DNA from: Streptomyces prunicolor NBRC 13075
GTDB lineage: Bacteria > Actinomycetota > Actinomycetes > Streptomycetales > Streptomycetaceae
Length of the DNA stretch: 45,279 nucleotides
Direction: 5' to 3'
Assembly (NCBI RefSeq): GCF_000367365.1
Contig: NZ_BARF01000001.1
Coordinates: 1-45,279, forward strand
The notes below the pieces were generated by a model. The model worked only from the letters and a program-made list of their open reading frames with translations. It was not told where the DNA came from and ran no database searches. Position 1 is the stretch's first letter, and the number at the start of each line of letters is the position of its first letter. Made by a program: the position numbers and the translations under genes. Of the stretch, positions 23,737 to 32,059 are shown one piece after another.

Positions 23737-24617
23737 CCGCGACGGTGACGGCGACCCACTCGACTCCCGTCCTCGACTCGACCATGTTCCACCGCGAGTC
23801 CGGCACCGGAGTGCCGATCGTCTTCCTGCACGGCAGCCCGACCTCGTCGCACCTGTGGCGGAACGTGCTGCCGGGTGTCGCTTCCGGGCGACTGCTGGCG
23901 CCGGACCTGATCGGCATGGGCGAGTCGGGCAAGCCGGAGATCGCGTACTCCTTCGCCGACCAGGCCCGGTACCTGGACGCCTGGTTCGACGCGCTCGGGC
24001 TGCGGGACGTGGTGCTGGTCGGGCACGACTGGGGCGGCGCCCTGGCCTTCGACCGGGCCGCGCGCCATCCGGACCGGGTGCGGGGCATCGCGTTCACCGA
24101 GACCATCGTCAAGCCGATGACCTGGGAGGAATTCCCCGATGGGGGACGGGAGTTGTTTCGCGCGATCAAGACGGAGGGCGTCGGCGAGGCCATGATCCTC
24201 GACCAGAACGCCTTCATCGAACAGGCGCTGCCCGCCGCCTCCGCGACCCCGCTCGCACCGGCCGACCTCGCCGCCTACCGCGAGCCGTACCCGACCCGGA
24301 AGAGCCGACGGCCCCTCCTGCGCTGGGCACGCTCGATGCCACTGGGCGGCGAACCCGCCGATGTCGTGGCCAGGATCGAGGCCTACGACCGGTGGCTGTC
24401 GGCCAGCCCGGACGTGCCGAAGTTGCTGCTCACGTTCGCGCGCGGGGCGGGGGTGATGATGACCCCGGACATCGTCACCTGGTGCGCGGCCAACATCGCC
24501 GGCCTGGAGATCGAGCACTCCGACGCCGTCGCCGGCCACCACACACCGGAGGACCAGCCGGAGGTGATCGCGGGCGCGATATCGGCATGGGTGGAGCGGC
24601 TCGGCCTCCACCTCTGA
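23733..24617 (+). CDS. Haloalkane-dehalogenase-like alpha/beta hydrolase
   Basis: 294 residues from ATG overlapping the previous stop. Nucleophile Asp99 in GHDWGG with the halide-binding Trp100 next to it, catalytic acid Glu in FTETIVKP, catalytic His in GHHTPED, and cap-domain pattern QNAFIEQALPAA...LLRWARSMPLGGEPADVVARIEAYDRWL match subfamily II dehalogenases. However, the usual second halide ligand (Asn in HGNPTSS) is Ser here (HGSPTSS). It might therefore act poorly on haloalkanes or as another hydrolase. Controlled with 22915 by the TetR regulator. Confidence 0.85.
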   Translation: MTATVTATHSTPVLDSTMFHRESGTGVPIVFLHGSPTSSHLWRNVLPGVASGRLLAPDLIGMGESGKPEIAYSFADQARYLDAWFDALGLRDVVLVGHDWGGALAFDRAARHPDRVRGIAFTETIVKPMTWEEFPDGGRELFRAIKTEGVGEAMILDQNAFIEQALPAASATPLAPADLAAYREPYPTRKSRRPLLRWARSMPLGGEPADVVARIEAYDRWLSASPDVPKLLLTFARGAGVMMTPDIVTWCAANIAGLEIEHSDAVAGHHTPEDQPEVIAGAISAWVERLGLHL

Positions 24618-24633
24618 TCCACGGCCCGGCACC

Positions 24634-24661
24634 CCGCCTACCGCCTACCGCCTACCGCCTA
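24634..24661. repeat. 7-bp tandem repeat, 4 copies, at the end of the copC-copD gene
   Basis: CCGCCTA four times plus a partial copy; the TAG stop (minus strand) of the next gene lies in the last unit. Confidence 0.9.
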
Positions 24662-26650
24662 CCGCACGATCCGCACCTGCCGCGACACGCTCACCTGATC
24701 CACGTCGGTCGTCCTGACCGTGACCTTCATCGTCCAGGTCCCGGCGATCGGCAGGTTGAGGGAGTTGGTCCCCCAATAGCCGCCCTCGTCCTTGACGTCG
24801 GCGTCGAGCGGGCCGATCTTCTGGGCCGCGAGGGTGAAGGAGAGGCGGAGTTCGGGGACGGTGGCGAAACCGCCGTCGGGGCCGTAGACCACCGCTTCGA
24901 CGGAGTTCAGGCCGACGCGGCCGGGGTCGAGGGTGATCTGCACCTTGCCGCCGGCGTTGCCGACGCGGAAGGGGACGATGGTGACCGAGGCCGCCGGTAT
25001 GCCGGCCGGTGTCGCCGTCTGCTGCGCGTCCGCCGCGGCCCGGCCCGGGAGGGTGTTGGTCAGCAGGGTGGTGATCACCAACACCACGACACCGACGCCG
25101 ACTTCGAACAGCACCGAGCGACGCAGACCGCGCCGGTACCGGTCCTGGGAGTCGTCGCCCTGGTAGCGATTCTGGGAGCCGTCACCCCGGTCCTGCTCCT
25201 GAGATCCGTCACCGGGATTCGAGGCGCCCTCGCCGTCACCATCGCCATCATCACCGGCACCGGCACCGGCACCGGCACCGGTGGAAACCGTCACCGCCCC
25301 GTCCGCCCCCGTCGCCGCCCCCGCCCGCACCAACTCCGGTACCCGGAGCCGCACATCCGCCCCCACCATCCGCCCCGTCCACTGCCGCGACCAGCCCGCC
25401 ACCGCGAGCAGCAGCACCACCGCGCCGAGCTTCACCAGCAGGATGCGGCCGTACGACGTGCCGGTCAGGGCGTTCCAGGAGCCGAGGCCGCGCCAGGACT
25501 GGTAGACGCCGGTGACGACGAGCACGGTCACCGAGGCGAAGGCGAGGCGGGAGAAACGGGCCACCGGAGCCGCGTCGAGGTCCGGTGAACGGTAGAGGAC
25601 GGTGAGCAGGGCCGTCAGACCGCCGAGCCACACCGACATCGCGAGCAGATGCAGCACCGCCGACGTCATCGCCACCGGCACCTGGATCCCGGCGGACGCG
25701 TGCTCCGCCGACGCCCAGGTCAGCGCCAGCCCGACCGCGAGGACGGCACCCGTCCCCAGGGCCACCCGTCCGAACCGCTCCCGCCCCCGAAGTCGTAGGA
25801 GAAAGAAGGCTGTTGCGGCGGTCAGCAGCACCCGGGCCGCAAGTGCCAGGCCGGGGCGGGAAGTCAGCGTCTTCGGGATGGCGGAGGGTTCGAAGGCCGT
25901 GGCCAGGCCGGTGCCCGCCTCGTAGGGGGCCCGGAGGATCAGGAGGACGACCGTGGCCGCCAGCAGGGTCCACCAGCCCATCAGGATCGGCTTGTTGAGG
26001 ACCGACGGGTTCGGGGGGCGGCACAGGGCGACGAAGGTGGCCGTGCCGATGAGGAGGGCCGCGGCTATGTAGGCGAAGTAGCGGGCTATGTCGTACAGGC
26101 TGGCCGTGAGGGGGTCCTCGGTCGGGGCCGTGGCGATCGGGGTGGTCGTGGCCGAGGGTTTGCCGATGGAGAAGGTGAAGGCGCCCGAGACCGGGTGGCT
26201 GTCCGCCGAGACCACGCGCCAGGCGACCGTGTAGGTGCCCGTGCCGAGCTTGGCCGGGAGGGTGACGCTCGCCGTGTCCCCGGCGTCCTTCGCGTGGTGC
26301 GCCGAACTCGTCCTCACCCGCCGGTTGTCGGGATCGTAGACGCGGAAGGAGTCGTCGAGCAGGGCTACGGACTCGGAGAAGGTCAGGGTGACGGTGCGGG
26401 GGGCGGACTTGAGGACGCTGCCGTCGGCGGGGTCGGTGGATTCGAGGGCGGCGTGCGCGGACGCGGTGCCCGCGGTGCCGAGGAGGAGCAGGACCAGCAG
26501 GGAGCCCAGCAGCACCAGCCCTTGAACTCCTCGCCGACCGACCCGGCCGGCCTGGTCGACCCGGCCGCCGCGTCCCCCGCCCTCGCCTCCGCCGCTGCTT
26601 CCGCCTCCGTCGTGTCCAAAACCCTGATCCTCATTCCGTCGTCGGCGCAC
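24659..26650 (-). CDS. CopC-CopD fusion copper resistance/import protein with YtkA-like tail
   Basis: 663 residues from GTG at 26650 (GGAG 7 nt upstream). A Gly-rich leader and signal segment (GLVLLGSLLVLLLLGTAGTASA) end at mature HAALESTDPADGS, placing the copper-binding His at the mature N-terminus; the second site DSHPVSGAF follows. Eight or so membrane helices of CopD come next (IARYFAYIAAALLIGTATFVAL, ... GRILLVKLGAVVLLLAVAGWSRQW), then a low-complexity loop (TGAGAGAGAG, DGDGDGEG, SQNRYQGDDSQDRY repeats), another helix and a C-terminal YtkA-like beta domain (VTIVPFRVGNAGGKVQITLDPGRVG...). Located in the cell membrane. Copper handling is inferred from the family. Confidence 0.9.
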   Translation of the reverse strand: MRRRRNEDQGFGHDGGGSSGGGEGGGRGGRVDQAGRVGRRGVQGLVLLGSLLVLLLLGTAGTASAHAALESTDPADGSVLKSAPRTVTLTFSESVALLDDSFRVYDPDNRRVRTSSAHHAKDAGDTASVTLPAKLGTGTYTVAWRVVSADSHPVSGAFTFSIGKPSATTTPIATAPTEDPLTASLYDIARYFAYIAAALLIGTATFVALCRPPNPSVLNKPILMGWWTLLAATVVLLILRAPYEAGTGLATAFEPSAIPKTLTSRPGLALAARVLLTAATAFFLLRLRGRERFGRVALGTGAVLAVGLALTWASAEHASAGIQVPVAMTSAVLHLLAMSVWLGGLTALLTVLYRSPDLDAAPVARFSRLAFASVTVLVVTGVYQSWRGLGSWNALTGTSYGRILLVKLGAVVLLLAVAGWSRQWTGRMVGADVRLRVPELVRAGAATGADGAVTVSTGAGAGAGAGDDGDGDGEGASNPGDGSQEQDRGDGSQNRYQGDDSQDRYRRGLRRSVLFEVGVGVVVLVITTLLTNTLPGRAAADAQQTATPAGIPAASVTIVPFRVGNAGGKVQITLDPGRVGLNSVEAVVYGPDGGFATVPELRLSFTLAAQKIGPLDADVKDEGGYWGTNSLNLPIAGTWTMKVTVRTTDVDQVSVSRQVRIVR

Positions 26651-26713
26651 GTCATATCTCCGTCTTCGGACTTGCAGGCCTCGGGTTACGTACGTATGTA
26701 CGGCGCCAGTGAC

Positions 26714-27487
26714 TCACCATGCGGGCCGCGCGGACACTCCGCCGTCCACGACCAGGTCGTGCCCGGTGACCCAGGACGCGAGGGAGGACGCCAGGAAGAC
26801 GCACGCGTCGCCCACGTCCTCCGGCCGCCCCAACCGCCCCGTCGGTGCCGCCTCCCGCCACCTCCGCACGCCGTCCGGCCAGGCCTCCGCCAGCCCCTCC
26901 CGGTCGATCAGACCGGGCGAGACCGTGTTGACGCGGATGCCGTACGGGCCGTACTCCAGGGCCGCCGACCGCGCGTGCATGACGACGGCCGCCTTGGACG
27001 CGGAGTAGTGCGCGTGCAGCGCGGCCGGGGCGCTCGCCTCGATCGACGCGATATGCGTCACCGTGCCGCCGCCAACGCCCTGCTCTCTCATCACCTCAAC
27101 CGCCGCCTGCGTGCACGCGAAGACGCTGGTCAGGTTGGTGTCGACGACCGCCCGCCAGTCCGCCGCCGTCATCCCGGGCAGGGGTTGCGTCGGCTGTACG
27201 CCCGCGTTGTTGACCAGCGCCGTCAGCCGCCCGCCGCTCCACTCGGCCGCCTCACGGACCAGCCCCCGGCAGGCGTCCTCGTCGGTCAGCTCGGCCTGCA
27301 GTACGACGGAACGGGCGCCCAACTCCCGTACGCGCGCGGCGACTTCACCGGCCGCCTCCACCCCCGTACGACAGTGGACCGCGACCCCCGCCGCCCCCTC
27401 CTCCGCGAACCGCAGCGCGATCCCCCGGCCGATGCCGCCGCTCGCGCCCGTGACCAGGGCGAACTGGCCCTCCAGCAGGCGGCTCAC
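26714..27487 (-). CDS. Short-chain dehydrogenase/reductase
   Basis: 257 residues from GTG (VSRLLEGQFALVTGASGG), whose first bases overlap the cupin stop (GTGA). Cofactor motif TGASGGIG, NNAG, catalytic Ser in IASIEAS, YSASK (Tyr/Lys) and PG near residue 185 are complete. C-terminal ITGHDLVVDGG-type motif (VTGHDLVVDGGVS). Classical SDR of the FabG type; NADPH preference is likely from CRTG after strand 2. Substrate unknown; translated together with the cupin. Confidence 0.92.
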   Translation of the reverse strand: MSRLLEGQFALVTGASGGIGRGIALRFAEEGAAGVAVHCRTGVEAAGEVAARVRELGARSVVLQAELTDEDACRGLVREAAEWSGGRLTALVNNAGVQPTQPLPGMTAADWRAVVDTNLTSVFACTQAAVEVMREQGVGGGTVTHIASIEASAPAALHAHYSASKAAVVMHARSAALEYGPYGIRVNTVSPGLIDREGLAEAWPDGVRRWREAAPTGRLGRPEDVGDACVFLASSLASWVTGHDLVVDGGVSARPAW

Positions 27488-27975
27488 GGGCGGCACAGCC
27501 CGGTGATGCGGGCGGCCTCGGCCGGGGAGTGGGCGTAGCGGGCGGTCAACTCGCCCGCGTCGCCGTGCTCGTAGCCGCCGTAGGTGAAGCCGGGTGCCAT
27601 CGTGCAGCCGAAGAACGTCCACGCGCCGCCCGCCGCCACCCGCGCCCCCATCCAGGTGCCGCCCGGCACGGTGAACTGGAGGTGCTGGCCGCGCAGGATG
27701 TCCGGCCCGAGGACCGCCGTGCGCGACGTACCGTCCGGGGCGAGGAGCAGGAGTTCGAGCGGGTCGCCGAGGTGGAAGTGCCAGACCTCGTCGCCGGGCA
27801 GGCGGTGCAGGGCCGAGTAGTCCGCCGCTGTCAGCAGGACGACGATCGCCGTGCCCGCCGGGCGGCCGTCGGGCAGCTCCGGGCCCGCCCAGGTACGGCG
27901 GAACAGGCCGCCCTCGCGGGGGATCGGCTCCAGGCCGTAGTGGGCGACGAGGTCTTCTGGGGTCACTCCGGTCAC
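27484..27975 (-). CDS. Cupin protein, DUF985 (Cupin_5) family
   Basis: 163 residues beginning VTGVTPEDLVAHYGLEPIPREGGLFRRTW, a family hallmark. Cupin metal-ligand pattern HRLPGDEVWHFHLGDPLELLLL and C-terminal GGTWMGARVAAGGAWTFFGCTMAPGFTYGGYEHGD. Possibly sugar-epimerase related; exact reaction unknown. GTG start 9 bp from the acylase stop. Coupled to the SDR gene by GTGA. Confidence 0.9.
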   Translation of the reverse strand: MTGVTPEDLVAHYGLEPIPREGGLFRRTWAGPELPDGRPAGTAIVVLLTAADYSALHRLPGDEVWHFHLGDPLELLLLAPDGTSRTAVLGPDILRGQHLQFTVPGGTWMGARVAAGGAWTFFGCTMAPGFTYGGYEHGDAGELTARYAHSPAEAARITGLCRP

Positions 27976-27984
27976 GTCGGCAGG

Positions 27985-30714
27985 CTACGGGAAGGCCACC
28001 TCGCGAGGGAGAAACGCCAGCTGAGCGCGCTTTTCGGGGATGAACACGTCCGGGATGTCGACCTCCGGCAGGACGACCCTCGGCCCCGCCACGAACCCCT
28101 GCCGCAGGAACCGCGCGATCGCCTTCTCGTTCCGTACATCCGGGTCGACCACGATCCGGCGCCGGCCCAGACCGAGCAGCACGTAGGAGGCGAGGGCGCC
28201 CATCAGCGCCGCCGACCAGCCGGGCCGCTCGCCGTCCGGTCCGGGGGGCGCGAGCAGGAGGTGGATGCCGATGTCTCCGGGTGCTACGGCGTAGCAGTCG
28301 CCGACGCGGTCGGCCGCGGGGTCGTAGGTCTGGAGGAGCGCGACGGGTTCGTCGTCCCGCAGCACCAGGTGGGCGTGGTGGGTGTCGAGGGTGTCCATGT
28401 GGGCGTAGATCTCGGCGACTTGGGCCTTTGTGAGGCCGTTCATGCCCCAGAACGCGGCGCGTTGCTCACTGACCCAGCGGTGGATCGTCCCGGCGTCGGC
28501 GGCCGGGTCCAGAGGGAGGACGCGGACGGTGCCGAAGCCGTCGATGTGTTGTTCGTGGAGGACGGGTCGGCGAGCAGGTGTGCCGGTTTCAGCTGTGCCG
28601 GTCTCGGGTTCGAGGCGGGTGAAGTCGGTGATCACCGGGACCAGATCTCCCTTGAGCCACAAGGGCAGTTGATCGCGGTGGTGCGGTGAACCGGGCACCC
28701 CCGACGCCCCGAACGGCACCACCCACAGGCTGTCCTCCCGCCGCGCCAGATCCCACACGAAGCGAGCCGCCGGGCCCCGCGCGCTCAGGTCGGTGAGCCC
28801 GGGGACGGAGGAGGTGCACAGCACGCAGTCGTGGTCGCCGGACAGGCCAGGGGCGGGAGTTGGGGTCTCGCCGAACGCCCTCCAGGGTGCGAGGCGATGA
28901 GTGTCACCCCACACACCGGCCGGTGTTGCGGCGGCGGCTTCCTCGACCGCGGCCCGTACGATTTCCGACCGGTCGATGCCGTACAACTCCCGTGCCCGCA
29001 GCAGGTGTTCGAGCGCGAAGGCGACGCGGGGCAGCAGTGCGAGCCACGGCAGGAACACCTCCGGGTACGCGGACGGCTCGGCCAACGCGGCGAACGCCGG
29101 GTGCGCCGCGAGCCGTCGTACGACCGCGCCGCGTACGGCCGCGTAGGCGGCGGCGTCGGTGCTGTCGGCGTCCATGCGGCGGTCCCAGTTCAGCAGCCGG
29201 TCGCGGAGCGCGGAGGCCTCGGGGGTGAGGTCGGTGAGTGCATCGAGTTGATCCAACAGGGGTGTGGCTGAACCGAGTTGGGTGTCCATGTGGATCGCGG
29301 GCATGTCGGCGGCGGACCAGTGCTCGCGCTCGGCGAGCAGTGCGGTGATGCGGTCGGCGCGGTGGTTCGGGGCGAACTCGACGCCGAGCGGGGTGGCCGG
29401 GCCGCGCTGGTTGGCCATGACGGCGACGCCGTCGTCCGACAGCCCTCCGCGAGGCGGCCGGTGCCAGCCGTTCCACTCATGACCGGGTTCCCAGGCGGGG
29501 ACGAGCCGGGTGCGGTTGGCCTCGGCGCGGATCGGCACCCGGCCCGCGACCCGGTGCAGCAGGCCGCCCTCGGTGTCGGCGGCCTGGACGACGTTGACGG
29601 GTTCGGCCCAGTCGTCGAACGCCCGGTCCACGTCGGCGACTTGGCGGGCGCGGAGGAGGGGAAGGAGTGCGGTGAAGCCGAGGTCGTCGGTGACGCGGGG
29701 CGGGTAGCGGAGGCTGATGGCGAGGGGCGGGATGTCAGGCGGGGCGCTGATACCTCCGTCGAGTCCTTCCGGCCCGCCGATGATGCCTCCGTCAAGCCCT
29801 TCCGGCCCGCCGATGACGACCGGCCCGCGTTCGGTCTCGATCACTTCAACCTCGACGGGCTCCTCTCCGGCTACCTCGATGGTCTCCGTGTGCCTGGCGG
29901 CGCGGCGCCAACTCCCGTCCGGGCCAAGGGCTTCCACCCCGGCGCCGGTGCGGCGCAACCGTTCCCGGTAGAGGTCCTGGTAGTCGGCCATGGCGTTGGT
30001 GATGGCCCAGGCGACCGTGCCGGTGTGTCCGAAGTGGGCGATACCGGGGACGCCGGGCACGGTGAGGCCGACGACGTCGAACTCCGGGCAGGAGAGGTGG
30101 ACTTGCTGATAGACACCGGGGTCCTCGATGAAGCGGTGCGGATCCCCGGCGAGCACGGCCCGCCCGGTGGTGGTCCGCGCCCCGCTCACCAGCCAGCCGT
30201 TGCTGCCGGAGGTACCGGGCCCATCGGTGGCGAACAGCCCTACGGCATCCGGCCCGAGGTGCCGTACTGCTTCCTCGCGCCAGAGCTTGGAGGGAAACCC
30301 TGCGAACAGGATGTGGGTGGCCAGCCAGACTCCGAGGGGGGTCCAGGGCTCCCAACGGCCGGGAGTGGGGCCGGACTTGGCGAACTCGGGAGCAGCGCTC
30401 GCGGCCAACCCCTCGTTGACCCCGTCGACATACGCCCGGACCCAGCGCGCGGTCTCCGGGTCCCGCTTCTCCAACGCGGCGAAGCACCGCCTGGCCGTGT
30501 TGTCGAGGCGGACGCGGCGGGCGAAGAGATCCCAGGGCAGGGCGCCCGTACCGAGAAAGGCGGCCGAGGTGCCCCGCGCCCGATGCCGTTCGACCTCGAT
30601 CTGCCGGCCGCGGTCGAGGGCGGTGACGCGGCCCTGGGCGTGGGCGAGCTCGTCGGCGCTGTCGGCGCGCAGGTGGGGGATTCCCCAGGTGTCGCGGTAG
30701 ATCTGGGTCGTCAC
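27985..30714 (-). CDS. Penicillin-acylase family protein fused to a siderophore-type N-acetyltransferase
   Basis: 909 residues from GTG at 30714 (VTTQIYRDTWGIPHLRA); a TTG at 30735 is an alternative. Residues 1-730 form an Ntn-hydrolase of the penicillin acylase family: alpha chain start IYRDTWGIPHLRA, then GSNGWLVSG with Ser171 as the likely autocleavage nucleophile and GDPH following. The last 180 residues are a GNAT domain of the IucB-like (Acetyltransf_8) kind (HRWVSEQRAAFWGMNGLT...GDIGIHLLLAPP...VVDPDVRNEKAIARFLRQGFVAG), the family that acetylates hydroxylysine or hydroxyornithine-type amines. No signal peptide. A 30-bp duplication (GGPEGLDGGI twice) lies near residue 310. An iron box lies 46 bp upstream, so iron limitation should induce it. 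Confidence 0.85.
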   Translation of the reverse strand: MTTQIYRDTWGIPHLRADSADELAHAQGRVTALDRGRQIEVERHRARGTSAAFLGTGALPWDLFARRVRLDNTARRCFAALEKRDPETARWVRAYVDGVNEGLAASAAPEFAKSGPTPGRWEPWTPLGVWLATHILFAGFPSKLWREEAVRHLGPDAVGLFATDGPGTSGSNGWLVSGARTTTGRAVLAGDPHRFIEDPGVYQQVHLSCPEFDVVGLTVPGVPGIAHFGHTGTVAWAITNAMADYQDLYRERLRRTGAGVEALGPDGSWRRAARHTETIEVAGEEPVEVEVIETERGPVVIGGPEGLDGGIIGGPEGLDGGISAPPDIPPLAISLRYPPRVTDDLGFTALLPLLRARQVADVDRAFDDWAEPVNVVQAADTEGGLLHRVAGRVPIRAEANRTRLVPAWEPGHEWNGWHRPPRGGLSDDGVAVMANQRGPATPLGVEFAPNHRADRITALLAEREHWSAADMPAIHMDTQLGSATPLLDQLDALTDLTPEASALRDRLLNWDRRMDADSTDAAAYAAVRGAVVRRLAAHPAFAALAEPSAYPEVFLPWLALLPRVAFALEHLLRARELYGIDRSEIVRAAVEEAAAATPAGVWGDTHRLAPWRAFGETPTPAPGLSGDHDCVLCTSSVPGLTDLSARGPAARFVWDLARREDSLWVVPFGASGVPGSPHHRDQLPLWLKGDLVPVITDFTRLEPETGTAETGTPARRPVLHEQHIDGFGTVRVLPLDPAADAGTIHRWVSEQRAAFWGMNGLTKAQVAEIYAHMDTLDTHHAHLVLRDDEPVALLQTYDPAADRVGDCYAVAPGDIGIHLLLAPPGPDGERPGWSAALMGALASYVLLGLGRRRIVVDPDVRNEKAIARFLRQGFVAGPRVVLPEVDIPDVFIPEKRAQLAFLPREVAFP

Positions 30715-30759
30715 CCGGTGGCCCTTCTCTTTCAAGACTGCCTGTCTCGCGGCTGCCTT

Positions 30760-30778
30760 TTAGGTTAGCCTTGCCTAA
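30760..30778. promoter_or_regulatory. DmdR/IdeR-type iron box
   Basis: TTAGGTTAGCCTTGCCTAA matches the actinobacterial iron-box consensus TTAGGTTAGGCTCACCTAA at 16 of 19 positions. It lies between the divergent acylase fusion (46 bp from its start) and the siderophore-interacting protein gene (41 bp before its start). Confidence 0.88.
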
Positions 30779-30818
30779 GTTACTGGTGCGGAAAGCGTAC
30801 GCGAAAGGTGAAGAGACC

Positions 30819-31532
30819 ATGGCGCAGGGGCGCGGTTGGGAGGGCGCGGTTCTCAAACTGCTGCGCGCGAAGGACTTCGAGTTCACGGTGACGAGGGCGG
30901 AGGACGTCACCCCGCACTACCGCCGCCTACGCCTCACCGACGGCGGCATGCTCGCGGCGACCGGCGTCCACCCCACGATGTGGGTCCGCCTCTGGTTCGA
31001 CAACGCCGGCAGGCCGCACCAGCGGGCGTACACCCTGGTCGACCCCGACCCGGCGGCCGGCACGTTCGCCCTCGAATTCGCCCTGCACGAAGGCTGCGCC
31101 AGCGACTGGGCCCGCTCCGCGAAGCCCGGCGACACCATCGAGGCGACGGTCCAGGGCACGGGCTTCGAGGAACCCACCCCGCCCCCGACCCACCTCTTCG
31201 CGATCGGCGACCCGGCGTCACTGCCGGCCATCAACTCCCTTCTGGAAACGGTGGGTTCGGCGACCCCGGCGACGATCTGGTTCGAGAGCGGAACCGAGGG
31301 CCTGCCGTTCCGCACCGACCCGGCACTGCACGAGGTCCGCCACCTCTCCAGGGGCCAACTCGCCGACCAGGTACGGACGGAACTCCCCGACCTGCTGAAG
31401 GACAGCACCGACCCGTACGTCTGGATCACCTGCGACACGGCCACGACGCGGGGGCTGTCGTCGTACGTACGCAAGGAGCTGGGGGTGCGGCGGGAACGGG
31501 TGCACGCGCTGGGGTACTGGCGGGCTTCCTGA
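30819..31532 (+). CDS. Siderophore-interacting protein (FAD-dependent ferric reductase)
   Basis: 237 residues from ATG (MAQGRGWEGAVLKLLRA). N-terminal FAD-binding barrel with RAYTLVDPDPAAGTFALEFALHEG..ASDWARSAKPGD, then the NAD(P)-like SIP domain with AIGDPASLPAINSLLE and WITCDTATTRGLSSYVRKELG. Such proteins reduce ferric siderophores in the cytosol to release iron. The iron box upstream places it under the iron regulator. Divergent partner is the acylase/acetyltransferase fusion, suggesting both act on the same siderophore. A little shorter than ViuB relatives but complete. Confidence 0.93.
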   Translation: MAQGRGWEGAVLKLLRAKDFEFTVTRAEDVTPHYRRLRLTDGGMLAATGVHPTMWVRLWFDNAGRPHQRAYTLVDPDPAAGTFALEFALHEGCASDWARSAKPGDTIEATVQGTGFEEPTPPPTHLFAIGDPASLPAINSLLETVGSATPATIWFESGTEGLPFRTDPALHEVRHLSRGQLADQVRTELPDLLKDSTDPYVWITCDTATTRGLSSYVRKELGVRRERVHALGYWRAS

Positions 31533-31574
31533 GCGGCAGGCCGCCCCTGCCGAACCTCTGTGACGGTGATCGGG

Positions 31575-31921
31575 CTACCCAAGAGGGTGCTGGTAGCGCA
31601 GCTTGTTGAGAGAGGCCCCGCCCGTGGTGTCCTCCACGGCTGCGCCGTCCGCGCGCCAGCCGGCGGCTTCGTAGAAGCGGCGGGCGCGTTCGTTGTCCTC
31701 CAGGACCCACAGGGTGGCTTGCGTGTAGTCGGCCTGTCCGAGCGTCGTCAGCGCGGCCAGCATCAACTGCTTCCCGATCCCGGTGCCCCAGACCTCTGGG
31801 GTCGCGACAGCGTGCCGATTTCGGCGGTGGCAGGGGTCTCCTGGGACGGGCCGAAACCTGCGAATCCGACGACCCCCGCCTCGGTTTCGGCCACTCGTGC
31901 GGAGTTCGCGCAGCCCGCGGG
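31575..31921 (-). pseudogene. GNAT acetyltransferase fragment, frameshifted and 5'-truncated
   Basis: The C-terminal half reads ATPEVWGTGIGKQLMLAAL...ATLWVLEDNERARRFYEAAGW, the acetyl-CoA-binding core of a GNAT. The preceding block (ARVAETEAGVVGFAGFGPS...ATAEIGTL) lies in a different frame; deletion of one base near 31804-31812 (EIGTL[Y] ATPEVW) explains the switch. A TGA stands just before it and the expected N-terminal strand is missing. It is the 3' neighbour of the SIP gene on the opposite strand. Not functional as read. Confidence 0.7.
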
Positions 31922-32059
31922 TCAGGGCTCCCCACGCCGGTATGCCGAGCGGCCACGGTCCACAGAACACCGCAGATGCCCGCACTCCAGCATCCGGACT
32001 CCAACGCCACGTGCGCCCACCGGCAGGCACCCCCCGCCCGCACGCGCCATCATCGACCC

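Noticed and set aside
23660..25588. Long plus-strand open frame (642 codons)
   Set aside because: It runs across the dehalogenase-like gene and antisense to CopC-CopD with no recognisable domain; codon third positions favour the genes called.
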